The notes beneath the pieces are model-generated. The model was not told the DNA's origin. It searched no databases and saw nothing but the letters and a program-made list of their open reading frames with translations. DNA of 64,000 bases, taken from contig JBCFYV010000012.1 of NCBI GenBank assembly GCA_039000515.1, positions 91,021,588-91,085,587 on the forward strand, written 5' to 3'. The stretch's first letter is position 1. Each line of letters starts with the position of its first letter. Made by a program: the position numbers and the translations under genes. Source of the stretch: Timema cristinae. Lineage: Eukaryota; Arthropoda; Insecta; Phasmatodea; Timematidae. This document shows, one piece after another, positions 45,412 through 57,060 of the stretch.

Positions 45412-45626
45412 AATAAATTGTCTGGGTTATACGCACATGAACTAATTAACGCTAGCGTGTTAGGGGTTAGGAAGGTTGCATTTAGAATAGGCGTACTTGC
45501 ATTTGTGTGGAGGAAGAGTGAGAAACCATTAAGAGAGAGAAAACCTCTCGGTACACCCAACCGGGATTCGAACCATGACCTCCCGTCATTGGCAGTCCAG
45601 GCTATTTTGAGAGTGACACCTTAGAC
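45412..45626 (-). repeat. SINE family A, tail-side part of a split copy
   Basis: Body GGCGTACTTGCATTTGTGTG and box GGGATTCGAACCATGACCTC; interrupted at 45627 by a hAT MITE and resumed at 46530. Confidence 0.8.
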
Positions 45627-45627
45627 T

Positions 45628-46529
45628 CTGTGGTTCTCAAATTGAGTTCCGCGAAGGGGTACCAGGGGTTCCGTGAGACGAATGCGTAATGGCAGTAAAA
45701 ACATTATTAATGCTTATATATCGAAATTCATAAACATCCATCTCATCAGCATCATATTAAGTTAAATAATGACAATAACATTAAATGCATTTTAAACATT
45801 ATTAGAATCTAAAATAAAATAATTATTAAAGAATGGATAAGTAAACATTAAATTTAGAAGTTATAAGTTATATTAATTTTCACTATTCAAAATGTTACAT
45901 AAATATAAAAATTAAATTAATTACGTTTTGACTTAATTAATAACATAAGCTTACTATACTCACGGCCCCCTAAATATCCTAAAATATGTTCGCGGCTCCC
46001 TAGTTGTTACTAACTTATTAATCATAAAGATTTATTCTAAAACAATGGCTTTATTTACTGATTATAATAACAAACAAATAAAAACATACATTACTTACCT
46101 AAATGTATTTATTGGGACCTTTGCTGTTGAACACTTTCCACTAATTTGCCTATTCTTCAATTGTATTACTTAATGCTATTCGGATGCAGGAGTCGATTTC
46201 GCTGCTTCGTTTTAATATTTATCATTGTGGAAAATCTCTTTTCACGTAAATAAGTAGAAACAAAAATGGCAGCAAATTTTGAATGGAGGTGGTAAACAAT
46301 TGGGGATTATTTCTACTAGCCGTGATTTCTATTATCCGTGCTTCTCCTTCCCTCCATTGCCCCGGAAAATCGAGAGTATACTGTAATTACATGCTTACGA
46401 TTATAGAATTCTCTATTCCAAAACGTAAAATTTAAGATAGTTGACTTCAATAATTGGCAAATAACATTTTTAATTATTTTTCCGAAGCCCCCCACAAAAC
46501 CTTTCGTGGCCCCCGGTTAAGAATCACTG
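45628..46529. mobile_element. hAT-like MITE, about 0.9 kb
   Basis: Left end CTGTGGTTCTCAAATTGAG and right end CCCCGGTTAAGAATCACTG are imperfect inverted repeats. CCTTAGAC at 45619-45626 and 46530-46537 is the 8-bp duplication. The interior is AT-rich with GGCCCCC/GGCTCCC phrases and no coding. Inserted in a SINE A copy. Confidence 0.8.
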
Positions 46530-46556
46530 CCTTAGACCATTCCGTCACCGGAGCGG
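46530..46556 (-). repeat. SINE family A head, continuation of the split copy
   Basis: CCTTAGACCATTCCGTCACC then GGAGCGG, the complement of the SINE A head. Confidence 0.65.
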
Positions 46557-46832
46557 ACTTATTACTATTATTATGAAATATGGGCCATGTGGGCACTTAA
46601 ACAAAGGTGTCAGTCTCTCGTCTTGTCTGGTTTTCTTGGGATTTCCGGTCCACCCTATATTCAATTATAAGTACAGTTCCTTGAAGTTTTCCTTTTCTCA
46701 TCCTTACTATCATTATTGGAAATATTCGGATATCACGGATAGTTAGAGTACCTACTTGGTTTACGGAGACTTTGACCTTTTCTGACACTTCGAAATTATC
46801 CTGAAGTAGTTTTGTATTCATTTGATCACAAT

Positions 46833-47278
46833 CAGTGTTGCCAACGACCAAATAAGTGTTGTAGCTAGATTAGTACCAGAGTCGCTAGATTCTCGCTAAA
46901 CGAACAAATAAATTAAATTTGTCAGATTTGTCTCCAAACCAAAAATGCATACATTAATCTGAACTGAGTGGACTGAGGTGATCCCCGGGTCTGGAACGTT
47001 GTCATTGTGATTTGTGAATGACAGATAGTGAGATAGATAGTTTGGAGCTCTTCTGTAGACCGAAGCAATGCATTATGCTTTCTTGCAGTACGGTAGCTCA
47101 AAAATCAAAATTCTACAGCATTAATATTTAAGATGATGAACATGAACTTGACAGAAAACAATGGAAACTCGCCAGTCGCCAGATTAGACGCTAAGCGCTA
47201 AAAAGGAAAATTAGTCGTTTTAGACCCGTAGGAGTCGCTGGAGGTTCTGGCGACAAAGTCGCTAAATTGGCAACACTG
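46833..47278. mobile_element. hAT-like MITE, about 0.45 kb
   Basis: CAGTGTTGCCAAC and its complement TTGGCAACACTG form the ends. Flanking octamers ATCACAAT and CTTACAAA match at five of eight positions, so an eroded 8-bp duplication is possible. Interior is noncoding with repeated GTCGCTAGA/GTCGCTAAA phrases. Confidence 0.6.
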
Positions 47279-47655
47279 CTTACAAATGTGTTGTACGAAC
47301 TTTACAATTTCAAGTCCGTTGACATCGCTTGTCAAACGTGACGGGACAGATCCGCGAGTAGGAATAATCCAAAGCTGTTTTTAGTGGTGATGTCACGGTT
47401 CCTATATTTATCAATTCTGATTCGAAAATTTAAACTCGAATTTTCGATTCTCGATTACGATTTCTTGACATCTACAATTTCTATCGTTTGACATGCATCC
47501 AATCTCACTTATTTTTTTTACATTTATTTACTATATATCATGCCTTACTTAATGTGCTTGAAGAAAACCTAAAAAGTTAGAGATAGTAAGAAAAATACTA
47601 AAATAAAATGTCATATTTGATACGCGCAAGGTCACTAGAGCACAAAGATCATGTC

Positions 47656-47942
47656 ATTATTATTATTATTATTATTAGCACTGCGTCTTACTACCCATTT
47701 GGGTTATACGCACTTACGCTAATGTGTAATGGTAGGGTGGTTGTGAGATGAAATGGAGGACCTACAGTTTAACGTGGAATCCGAACCACGGTGGAGGCCT
47801 GGCATTCCCCACATTCACAAGATGTCTTGTCAGAGGTGAAGGAAGGGTTTGGTAATCAGATAAATCTTTGCCGGACCGAGGATTGAACCCCAGCCGCCAG
47901 CATAGAAGTCTGACACCTTACCCCTAGACCACCAGGTCTCCT
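47656..47942 (-). repeat. SINE family B, full length, with 11-bp target duplication
   Basis: (TTA)n, the shared tail complement, the body complement and ACCTTACCCCTAGACCACCA head complement. AAGATCATGTC flanks it at 47645-47655 and 47943-47953. Confidence 0.93.
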
Positions 47943-48074
47943 AAGATCATGTCGAGTACATTTAAAATTTGATGGTACTAAAGTGAAACGGTGAAATAAA
48001 TTAATAGGAGTCCCAATAAAAAATACCCCATTCCAAATATTCTCGTTTCGTTTAAATACCAGAACTTTCATTAA

Positions 48075-48345
48075 TTTGGTCAACCGGCCCAGTGCACTTG
48101 GCTACGAATCTAGAGGTCCTGGATTAGATTCCCGGGTGGTACAATGTGTAATTTTTCCCAAAGGGGAATTATCCCAATGGTCACTAGGGTTTGGTTGGTT
48201 AGATTTAAGTTAGGTTTAAAAGTCTACTGGTTCCACACCTTTATACTCACTATCACAATCACCTCATCTCACGGAAAGGATGTACAATTAGTACATCCGG
48301 GCGTCTCCTGGGCAACGGTTCATTAGTACCACAAACAAGGCTAAG
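48075..48345 (+). repeat. tRNA-related SINE (family D)
   Basis: Head with GGCTACGAATCTAGAGGTCC and GGATTAGATTCCCGGG. Body TGGTCACTAGGGTTTGGTTG and TCACAATCACCTCATCTCAC is shared, in the opposite orientation, with 57580-57780. The head is similar to 63345-63400. Confidence 0.65.
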
Positions 48346-49235
48346 AGTGATGTATATACATGTATCGGGATTAGAGAGATAAGAGTGTAGGTATCTAAAT
48401 TGTGATATTAGGATCGATTTTCGATTAAAGTAATGCCAGTATAACACGCGCGTATAGAGGGATTGGGTTTGGCATCCTTAGTTTCTAATCATTTTCAATC
48501 GTCAGATAAAGCCAAAACTACCGTGAATGGATTTTAGCAAGAAGCGGAGAGTGAGGGAGGAAAAACATTAATTATTTAATGGTTAAATCTGTAGGGTAGA
48601 AGTGAAGAGGGTAGTTTGGGTCAGGGCTATTCCCCAGCTATATGTCGTCTCATCTCTGTATCATAAACATTGGGTAACACCAGTACAACCCTCTCTTTAC
48701 TACCAGCATTGGGTAACCTTAATACAACCCTCTTTGTTCAGTAAACTTGTCAATACGATATACTCTTGTCTATGGCGCAATGTTAATTATTACTGATTTA
48801 TGCTCTCAATCATCTATGCTTTTCGGAAGATTAGAGCGGGAAAGGTATGACAGATGGTAGTGGCGTTTCGTGGCAACGCTCTATGCATAACTAATCGGTT
48901 AGGTTTAGCGCGCTCTCTTTCTCTCTCCTACAGCTGCTGTCTGTGGAATGTGTCTACTTCTTTCAGAAATATAAGCTAGTCTAGATATTTCTTTCTTAAG
49001 AGGGATGCAAGAGATAGTGAGTAAATACACCTCATAAGTTTCACAATCACTGTTGTACCCCAAGTATTATTTTGTTTGTAATATTTTGAGTAACTTACTG
49101 GTAAGAATAAATGGTACGACAAAATCCTACATAATTTTACTTTCTAAACAATTTCAAAAATAAGTTATCAGTAAACGACCCTTTTTCTTAGAGAAACAAG
49201 ACACCATGTTATTTATAATATAAAACAATCACTAA
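48346..49235. other. No gene seen
   Basis: Contains a short imperfect direct repeat (ACCAGTACAACCCTCTCTTT and CCTTAATACAACCCTCTTTG near 48680-48730). No coding support. Confidence 0.35.
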
Positions 49236-49239
49236 ATTT

Positions 49240-49305
49240 ACATGGCAAGGTTGAATATAGAAGAAGTGAACCTGCATTTGCGTGTAGGGAGAGTGGAAAA
49301 CCATT
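49240..49305 (-). repeat. SINE family A body fragment
   Basis: GAAGTGAACCTGCATTTGCG followed by AGAGTGGAAAACCATTTAG. Confidence 0.7.
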
Positions 49306-49725
49306 TAGTCAACATAATATATAAACCATGTCTGAACAAAATCTAACAAACCGTTTCGGATGTAACTCAGGTACATTTAGACAGACATAATGGTGAAACC
49401 TGACTTTTTGAGTTCGGGGCACATAAATCGTCAAGATCCATTATAATGTCAAGGTCCTTCACGATTACAATAATATTTTGACATGGCAAATTACAAAGTG
49501 AAGCTATGTCTACGACAATATTGTTGTGGCTTTTTTTTCCGCATATATTCTTAGGAAATGATAATTATAAAAATTCTTGTTTCACGCTGTGTTTTGAAAG
49601 GATTAAAGCTTAAAATAATATCAAAAAAGTGTAATCGTAATTGCCACACATTTGTTCCTAAATCCACGCGTGGTTTAATATGTCAGGATTGCATTATATT
49701 TGATTTTCTAGTGCACTCTTTAGGA

Positions 49726-49943
49726 CAGTGATATTCAACCTGACATATAATGGGGTACAGAAAATTAAACATATGATTATATATTTATCACTATTTGCAT
49801 GTAGTTTATTTTATTTAGTTTAAATATATATTATAGAATATGTTATGTATAACTTGCATTATGCATCAACAACTTTGGGGGTACAAAGTTGAAGATAAAT
49901 TATATCTAGAAGTTCGCAAACAAAAAAAGGTTGAATACCACTG
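49726..49943. mobile_element. hAT-like MITE, 218 bp
   Basis: Ends CAGTGATATTCAACCT and GGTTGAATACCACTG. Flanking octamers CTTTAGGA and CTCTACGA match at six of eight positions. Confidence 0.65.
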
Positions 49944-51430
49944 CTCTACGATAGGAGGGTACACATGTGATCTAGCGTTGTGGCTTCTCCATCCCTAATA
50001 CTGGTGTATTATACACTTCTTATTCCCACCTCTTAAATGTATGCTTTTAAATAACCCAAGTGTTTACATTATGAATTAATAATAAAAAAAAAGGCAATGG
50101 AGAGCTGGGGGTGCCTGAATGTGCTATCCCCGGTTTGTATAGTTGTGTTATTGTAGGATTATTGTACGAACTTGAACGTTCTTGGCATTTGCGTGTGACT
50201 TAGTGGTAGCTGCTAATATATTTGACCTCCAATGAGTCTGATTTTCGTGGGAAGGGCCTTTTATATAAAAACACTTTTTTTGCGGCCAAAATTGATCATA
50301 TTTGACATTTTTATTAGTATTATTTTATGTAACCACTTAAAATCACACACTCAATGAAAGTAGATATTCCAGATAAGGTCCTTTCCATGAAAAATGGACT
50401 GCACTTAAGCATTCTAAAGATAAATTATTTTATATTAAACAAATCTCTCATTAGTTGGATTTAAATTTACTTGCTAAACCACTTTACACTTTATATTATG
50501 ACAGTAAAGCTAAACCCGCTTCTTACATGCCGAGTGCATATCGCGCCTTTGTATTTTTGAACTTTCAAAAGCACAGATTGGAGTCTTGGGGGTGATCCCC
50601 GCAACCCCATGGCCCTCAAGTAAGGATCCATCACTCGGAATCCACACCGGCACAGTTGATATTCAAAATTATCATCATCGTCATCATCATCATCGTCTCG
50701 TCTTACTACCTGTTCAGGTTATACTCATATCTAAAAACTGTGAAAGGATGTCTCCGTTTTCTTCTGCTTTCACTAAAAAGTAGTAAGCAATCACTACGCA
50801 GATCTAGGAGGAATCCTTGAAAACACTCTCTTAGCGAGAGGTTTTTTTTCTTACCAGGATTATAAAACAACCATCGTTCTGATCAACATTTCTTAGTTTG
50901 GTTTGAATGTAAAATATTCTACAAGAATGAAGCAAGCCGGTATTTGGATAATTTACTATAGAATATTATATGTTACTTTTCATGGCTCTATTTGCGATCG
51001 ATTCTTGACGATGCATTACAAGAAAGTACTGATATTAATAGCGGGAACTTGTCTAGCCAGGATATGACGAGCGCTGGCATCTATTTCTGGGAGACTTCCG
51101 GTCTCTAGAAGAAACTCATGCCAGGAATTCAAACACTGTTTGGTTATTCAAGATGTAGAAGGTTTTTTGTGTATTAAAAAAACATAATTTCAGACCTTAC
51201 TGACCTACAAAAGCTCACCTCACCTGGCACTTGACGCTATAACTGTGTGGTGAGGGAGGTCAAGTGCAAGTATATATGATTTGAGGTCGAACCGAGGTGG
51301 GAAAAAAAACCTAGTCGTGTTCGTGTAGTAAACGATGAGTTCGCCATGGAAAAAAAAAAGTATTTTTCGTTAGTGTGGGCTGAGGGAGGAAGCGAGATGA
51401 GTTTTTGGGTTTACCGATCAAGGTAACATG
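49944..51430. other. No gene seen
   Basis: 50697-50725 is a SINE tail fragment (CGTCTTACTACCTGTTCAGG). Otherwise AT-rich unassigned DNA. Confidence 0.35.
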
Positions 51431-51439
51431 TTGCGAGGA

Positions 51440-51608
51440 TTTAATAAACAAACACCACAAGCAGGCCCTATGATTGTTGGTTTAGTTTACCATTTAGTGA
51501 AGAAGGAACACACCTTCTGTCACAGTCGCATGGTTCCTGCTTGAGCTGAGGATCAAACCCGTAACCCTCAGACCAGTGGGCAGACGCTCTACCGACTTAG
51601 CTAAGGTG
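51440..51608 (-). repeat. tRNA-like repeat (family E)
   Basis: The complement reads CACCTTAGCTAAGTCGGTAG, AGCGTCTGCCCACTGGTCTG and GGGTTTGATCCTCAGCTC, with good A- and B-boxes. The following sequence does not complete a tRNA acceptor stem, so this is read as a tRNA-derived SINE and not a tRNA gene. Confidence 0.5.
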
Positions 51609-52096
51609 TTAATCATGAAAGGGATATTATTCTAAGGAAACAAAACAAGATCGGCAGCCACACTGCATTCGACATTTGCGAATATTCATCTTTCTGGAAA
51701 CTAAGTGAGATTAGTGTAAAAGGAGTATATCCACCAATGGAACAATGCGGATTTTTTTTTTGTCGCCATATTTGTTTCAAAATTTAGGAAACTATGTCGA
51801 CAAGCATAAACTTTTCGTCTCCACTGGAGTAGCTCAACTTTTGAGGATGATTTCATTTTGGTTTCTGGTTGTTTATGTTTCGCGTGGTTACGGAAGTAAA
51901 CTTTCTCCACAGAGTCCATTCATTTCAGTCAAGATGGGGTACGATGATTGTGAAGACCGCCTTGTTGCGCTAGCAGCAGCGTCTTGTATTATTTATTTTT
52001 AAATTTGAATTAACTTAACTGTGTTTCATCAATCCTCTTTTCAGCGCATTGACAAGTTTTGTTTTTGTCCACAAGCGAGCAATTTTTTTTTTTTTT

Positions 52097-52338
52097 TTGC
52101 TGTCGCGTCTGACTACCTGCTCATATTATACGTATATATGATAATCACTTTAATGGGTAGAAATGAGGAAAAAGTATTTTTGGAGGTAATCTACTCGCAT
52201 TTGCATGGAAAGAGAGTGGGAAACAATTTAGGAAAAACCACCTTCAGTAAACCCGACCTGTATTCAAACCTCGAATTCCCCGTCGTCAGCAAGCCAGTTC
52301 AACAAGCGAGTAACGCCTTAGACCATTCAGCCACTGAT
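52097..52338 (-). repeat. SINE family A copy
   Basis: TCGCGTCTGACTACCTGCTC tail complement, TCTACTCGCATTTGCATGG body, TATTCAAACCTCG box, CCATTCAGCCACTGATGC head complement. Confidence 0.8.
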
Positions 52339-52925
52339 GCACCAGCTCTAGATTTTCTTAGTAAACTATTTTTTTTATTCCTATGTAAAACTAAACAATC
52401 ATGTTTGTAATTTTTTTTACTTTTCTTACATCTACACTCGTAACCTCTCATAAGTTAGCCCATGCATAGTTTTTTCGTTTCGATATTTATATTTTCCATA
52501 AACATTCGAAACTTTGGTACAATTCCATTAACTACTGTACCATTGTGTCACTACGCCATCTAAATGTTGTCTGATCAAAGGAAACATAAACTCTAAACCG
52601 CAACCGTTAACCCCCTGTCTCCACCATGGCAAAAACAAGTTCCAACTAGGGTTGTTTCCCCAATGCTCCATTTTGTTTCTGTAATTGGGGATATGGGGGA
52701 ACACTGTGAAACTTAATTGTACATTGAGGAACGTTTCCAGAAACATGGAACATAAACAAAAAGATCCTCAATAGATACGTCCATATCAAAAGAAGCACAC
52801 AGAAACACAGGTAAACTTACTGAAACAATCTGTCGTCACCAAAGCAACACATTTCAGGAATAGTCTACTAATAATCTCATAAACAGTTCTGCTCTGTCCA
52901 CACTGAAGCATCAGTTGTGTGACCT
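52339..52925. other. No gene seen
   Basis: Unassigned. Phrase CTCCACCATGGCA and neighbours do not form a supported exon. Confidence 0.35.
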
Positions 52926-52931
52926 GATTCT

Positions 52932-53167
52932 TTAGCCGCTTAGTCTAAAGCGCTACTCTCGCAGTAGACTAGACCGCGGATAACGGGGAGGTCGAGGTTC
53001 GAATCTTGGTCGGGCGTATTGAGTTTTTTCCCAAAATTGTTTTCCACTCTCCCCCCACACAAATGTTGGTACACCTCTAAATATAACCTTCCTAATCTCT
53101 AAAACCATTAGCGTAATTAGTAAATAAGAGCATAACCCAAATGGGTAGTAAGACGTGGTGATAAAAA
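52932..53167 (+). repeat. SINE family A copy
   Basis: GTCGAGGTTCGAATCTTGGT box, TTTTCCACTCTCCCCCCACA body, GGGTAGTAAGACGTGGTG tail. Confidence 0.85.
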
Positions 53168-53714
53168 AATCAGTTTTGTGTCTACGTGAAGTTTCATGTT
53201 ACCAAACAATTTCGTTTATATTTAATCATCTTATAATTCTCTTTACTTCATTAACATCAAGTACCAGTCGCATTAGTCAACTTCACCCACGAATCGTGTT
53301 TTTTTTTGGTAACTATCTTTTATATTTGAAATTCCGTGAATTACACAAACACTCCGAATTTATACATAGTTCGATTAAAGTTATCGAATTTTCATTCGTC
53401 CACTACCCGAACCCGGCGCCAAAATAAAAATTAACCAGCGTCACTCGTCTCGGTACGCACGTGGTCTGAATTCCAATCTCATTTAGGGTCGTGTGGGGGA
53501 ACTAGCCTAAAATAATATACTCGGGTAAAATGACATAGAGGCCTTTTCTTACAGATGATAATGTATTTTTCCAAATGAAGGATATTGAATTACTCATTGT
53601 TTGGAATTATTAATACTTCGTATATGGCCGCTAAGACGTTACTAAACAAAAAGTGAAAGTTTGTTTAGTATAGTCTACTAGGAAAATCAGCGTGAAAGCG
53701 GGGTAAATTAAGAA

Positions 53715-54005
53715 AGCTTAAACGTCCAGAATCAACTCAGAATTACATGCTCTACAACATATCAAAAGTCCCCTAAAGTCTAAGGCTTGGCTTTTGTGGT
53801 AGAAGACCCAAAAGTGCAAACGGTGCCTAATTACAATTAAATTAGCTTAAAAGCCAGAAACATTAATTAGAAGAAAGCTCAAAATGTCATAATCCCCTCA
53901 GAACTATATGCTCAATAATCTATAACATATCGAAAAGTACCCAAATTCTCGAACTCAGCTTTTATAGAAAAATACCCCAAAGTGAAAAAAATAACCTGAG
54001 TACAG
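53715..54005 (+). repeat. Diverged tandem duplication, ~158-bp period
   Basis: 53715-53870 and 53873-54005 align through AACTCAGAATTACATGCTC / CCTCAGAACTATATGCTC, CAACATATCAAAAGTCCCC / TAACATATCGAAAAGTACCC and GGCTTTTGTGGTAGAAGACC / AGCTTTTATAGAAAAATACC. Confidence 0.65.
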
Positions 54006-54247
54006 ATCTTTTATTTTAACGGATTTCATTAGTGTAGGCTACCATGCACTTTTATTCCTTATTCTGAAATTATTTTTTAAGGTTATAAAACAAATATTTA
54101 TATGTGTTATTAAAAGATATTAAATTGGTTGTCCGCGGTTTCTTCACTATCCATATGGACATACGGTGCTGCAAACTTCTTCCGAACAACGACATATTGT
54201 ATAGCAGATCATCCCGCTCTTCTTGCATTCACAACAAATAAGACACA

Positions 54248-54418
54248 TGAGCTTTTTCGAGTTAACTTACCCGCATTTGCGTGGAAGAAGAATGAGAAAT
54301 CATTTAGGAAAAAACACCCTCAGTAAACGCAACCGGGATTCGAACCATGATCTCCCCGTTTTCAGCAGGTCCTTTTAACACGAATGAAGTCTTAGAACAT
54401 TTGGTTACTGAAACGTGT
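54248..54418 (-). repeat. SINE family A copy, tail lost
   Basis: TTACCCGCATTTGCGTGGAA body and GGGATTCGAACCATGATCTC box. Confidence 0.8.
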
Positions 54419-54448
54419 ACGCTGGAGCTAGCGAAAGACGGCTGTAGA

Positions 54449-54500
54449 GGGGGGGGGGGGGGGGGGGGGGAGAGAAAAAGAGAGAAAGAGGGAGGGGAAA
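54449..54500 (+). repeat. Poly-G run followed by purine tract
   Basis: About two dozen consecutive G, then (GA)-rich sequence. Assembly or sequencing error is likely around such runs. Confidence 0.85.
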
Positions 54501-54874
54501 AAAAAGCTAATCTAAATCTTGCTAGAAAAAAAGCTATGTTATCAACTCTGATAAGAACCCAGTTTCCTGACCCTCTTATATCGTGTAGTAAGGCACGCTA
54601 TCCACTCGTAGCCCACAAGAGCGTGTCTAGTGAACCTCGTGAATAATGGCTGGATGGCCAGTGTTCAAGCAAGAAACTGCACACGATGCACAAACAGATG
54701 TACACTCTGCGTTGGGATTGTAGACCTCTGAGGACACGGGTATGGAACACTGTGATACAGGTCAATCAATTCTCTGGGGATTTGCTTTCACACAAATATA
54801 ATACTTTATTATTATTAAAATAATAATAATAATAATAATAATTGCGCCTCTGTCCTACATCATTCGTATTAGAG

Positions 54875-55362
54875 CAAGAGCCCACGACGGCCAGACCTTC
54901 GTTATTTTATAAAAGCAGAAAATTTCTCATGGCATGTCCCCACACAGGTAAGAACGAGCAGCGAGTATGGAGTTGGGATTGTGGTTACTTGAGCAGGTAA
55001 CAGGTATTAAAGGTGTATAAAATAGTACCTCAAATTCGTTAAAGCAAATAGCTTAATTTTTTTATATTTTCTTCGGAATAACATTAGAAATCACGTCATC
55101 CATTGCCGGACACTTAGTACGGTTGCTACCCCCTGCCAGACACCCCTAAACTTTAATAAATTATAATTATACTTTCGTTATAGTATACAAGCTGGGTTTT
55201 ACATATGTTACTTGGGGACCTATAAAAAAATGTTACCTCAATAGCCGGACAGTTTTAATGGTTTTTACATCTTGCCAGACACATTGAAAGTCTGTTGTAA
55301 GTGCGAGCGCGAGGTGACAACTGTTCAAGCGGGTGCGAGTGAGATAGGGAGTTTAGTCTATT
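54875..55362 (+). repeat. Left terminal inverted repeat of the nuclease element
   Basis: Pairs with 57061-57547. Contains four GCCRGACA motifs at 55105, 55135, 55244 and 55274: two pairs, each with 30-bp spacing. Confidence 0.9.
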
Positions 55363-55491
55363 GCAATTGCTTGAGAAATCCAATGAAAAGAATAGTTTTA
55401 TTACGTTTATAACTATCTTATATAAAGTAAAAAATATTTTTTTTATAAAGTAAAAAAAAGTATTATTACATGTAAAAAGAAATTAATCATT

Positions 55492-56937
55492 TCTATGATT
55501 TTCATCTTTGTCGTCAATATTTTCATTATCTTCGTCACTACTACTCCAGTCCGTGGCTTGATCATCGTCAATATCACCTTGTCCATCAGTTTCTGAAAAA
55601 ATTAACCTAGTTTATACAATTATTAATAATTAATACATTATGTATAATAATTTGAGATAATAATTACATACCTGATTGAGTTTTGAGCGAACCACTGACA
55701 AAACTTGGTAGCTGATCCCCTTCAAACCATTTAAAGTGGTATTTGTCATTTTCCAGTACCCAGCCATTATTGTTTGGTTGATATAGGGTTGGATTTTTCA
55801 GATGAGCATTGTTCCAAATGGTACATATATAGTTAGCTCGCCGAAATTGCTGCATTAGCTCGATTTTGCAATGTGGTAGATTGCTAGCGTCAAAATTTCT
55901 CAACTTCTTCCGGTCAAAAGCTTCATTTACATCAGAGACTGTATACGAGTCGATGAACATTTGAAGTCAAGCGGCATCAACATCAATTACATGACCGACA
56001 TTGTATACATTGCATATAAACCTCTGAATAATATTAAAGACTTTTCTTGTTTATCTGTATTTTCAATTAATTCACTATTACCGAAGTTCATGAAAGCTTC
56101 CTGGTACTCTGGATATTTTAAAAATATTTTATAAGGTTTTAATTTTCCTTTTCTGAAAAACGCCAGATTATAATCACATCCTGTGATCGCATGAAATCCA
56201 GTTAAACTCTTATTAATTGTCCCAACTTGGCATGTATTTTGGTTAGGTCCACATATCTTAAATTATTTCCAGTACCCGTAAGCATCCAAACAACAGAATC
56301 ATTTTTAAGGTGGTGCATGTGACCAAGCATTATAGCAGCAATATCAGTATCAACACTTCTGATTACTATTTCTGCTTGATAGTTGATGTTATATGCATGG
56401 TATACTATCTTAGTATCTGCTTCCTCGTGTGCTGGGCATGACAACTATTCATCAACACTTGAGACAACTTTGTTGGAATCATTAACAGTGAAAGAATGAC
56501 ATTTTCTGAAATTTATGTGGATATTTTTGTTGCCAATAAATGGTACGACTTCATCAGTAGCCCAATGTGAAATAAAAAAATTAACAAGAGCTTCTTTAAA
56601 ATTTAAATTTTTTTAAGTCTTTTGTGAAGTCACTTGATCGAATTTGCTCAGGCCCAGTTATAGTGTACTCTAATTGCGCTGATTCAAGCCGTTGGGAATG
56701 CTCGTAATCTTTGATCGATGGTGTAAAGTACTGATCAAAGATCACGTCAATTCTCGATGCTTGTAATTGAGTAATTATTTGCTACAATTTTTTTGAAATA
56801 TTTCCAAATGTTATCGGAACATTTTTCATTGTATGCAATAGGAAAAAACCATCAATTATTAGAACATCTATATGACGTAGTTGCTCATGCTGGACCTCTT
56901 TCTCTAGGCATTTCATCAAAGCCGATGTATCTCCCAT
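55492..56937 (-). pseudogene. FEN1/XPG-like (PIN-domain) nuclease, two exons, multiply broken
   Basis: From ATG 56937 the frames read VLIIDGFFLLHTM (N-terminal Asp), a segment IDVIFDQYFTPSIKDYEHSQ, then HEEADTKIVYHA (XPG-I-like acidic pair), IRSVDTDIAAIMLG (second acidic cluster), GFHAITGCDYN..FFRKGK (H3TH-like position) and a C-terminal domain ending WFEGDQLPSFVSGS. This order of acidic motifs is that of flap-endonuclease/XPG superfamily proteins. Exon 1 ends at 55672 with donor GTATGT; a 79-bp intron ends TTTTTTCAG, and exon 2 (55592-55492) adds about 33 acidic residues (SSSDEDNENIDD). Lesions: TAG near 56784, a shift near 56605, TAG near 56446, shifts near 56215 and 56060, and TGA near 55970. 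It lies alone between two TIRs. The family assignment is by motif only. Confidence 0.7.
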
Positions 56938-57060
56938 GATAACACTTTACTAAAAGAACACTTTTATTTCACAAACTGCACAAGTATTAATAATAAAACG
57001 TGGGCTGTATGCAAAATAGTTCAACACATAAGCGACAGATGGTGCACAGTAAAAGATCGC

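Noticed and set aside
54347..54646. 99-codon frame across a poly-G run
   Set aside because: Gly/Lys/Glu-rich peptide dictated by poly-G and purine tract next to a SINE.
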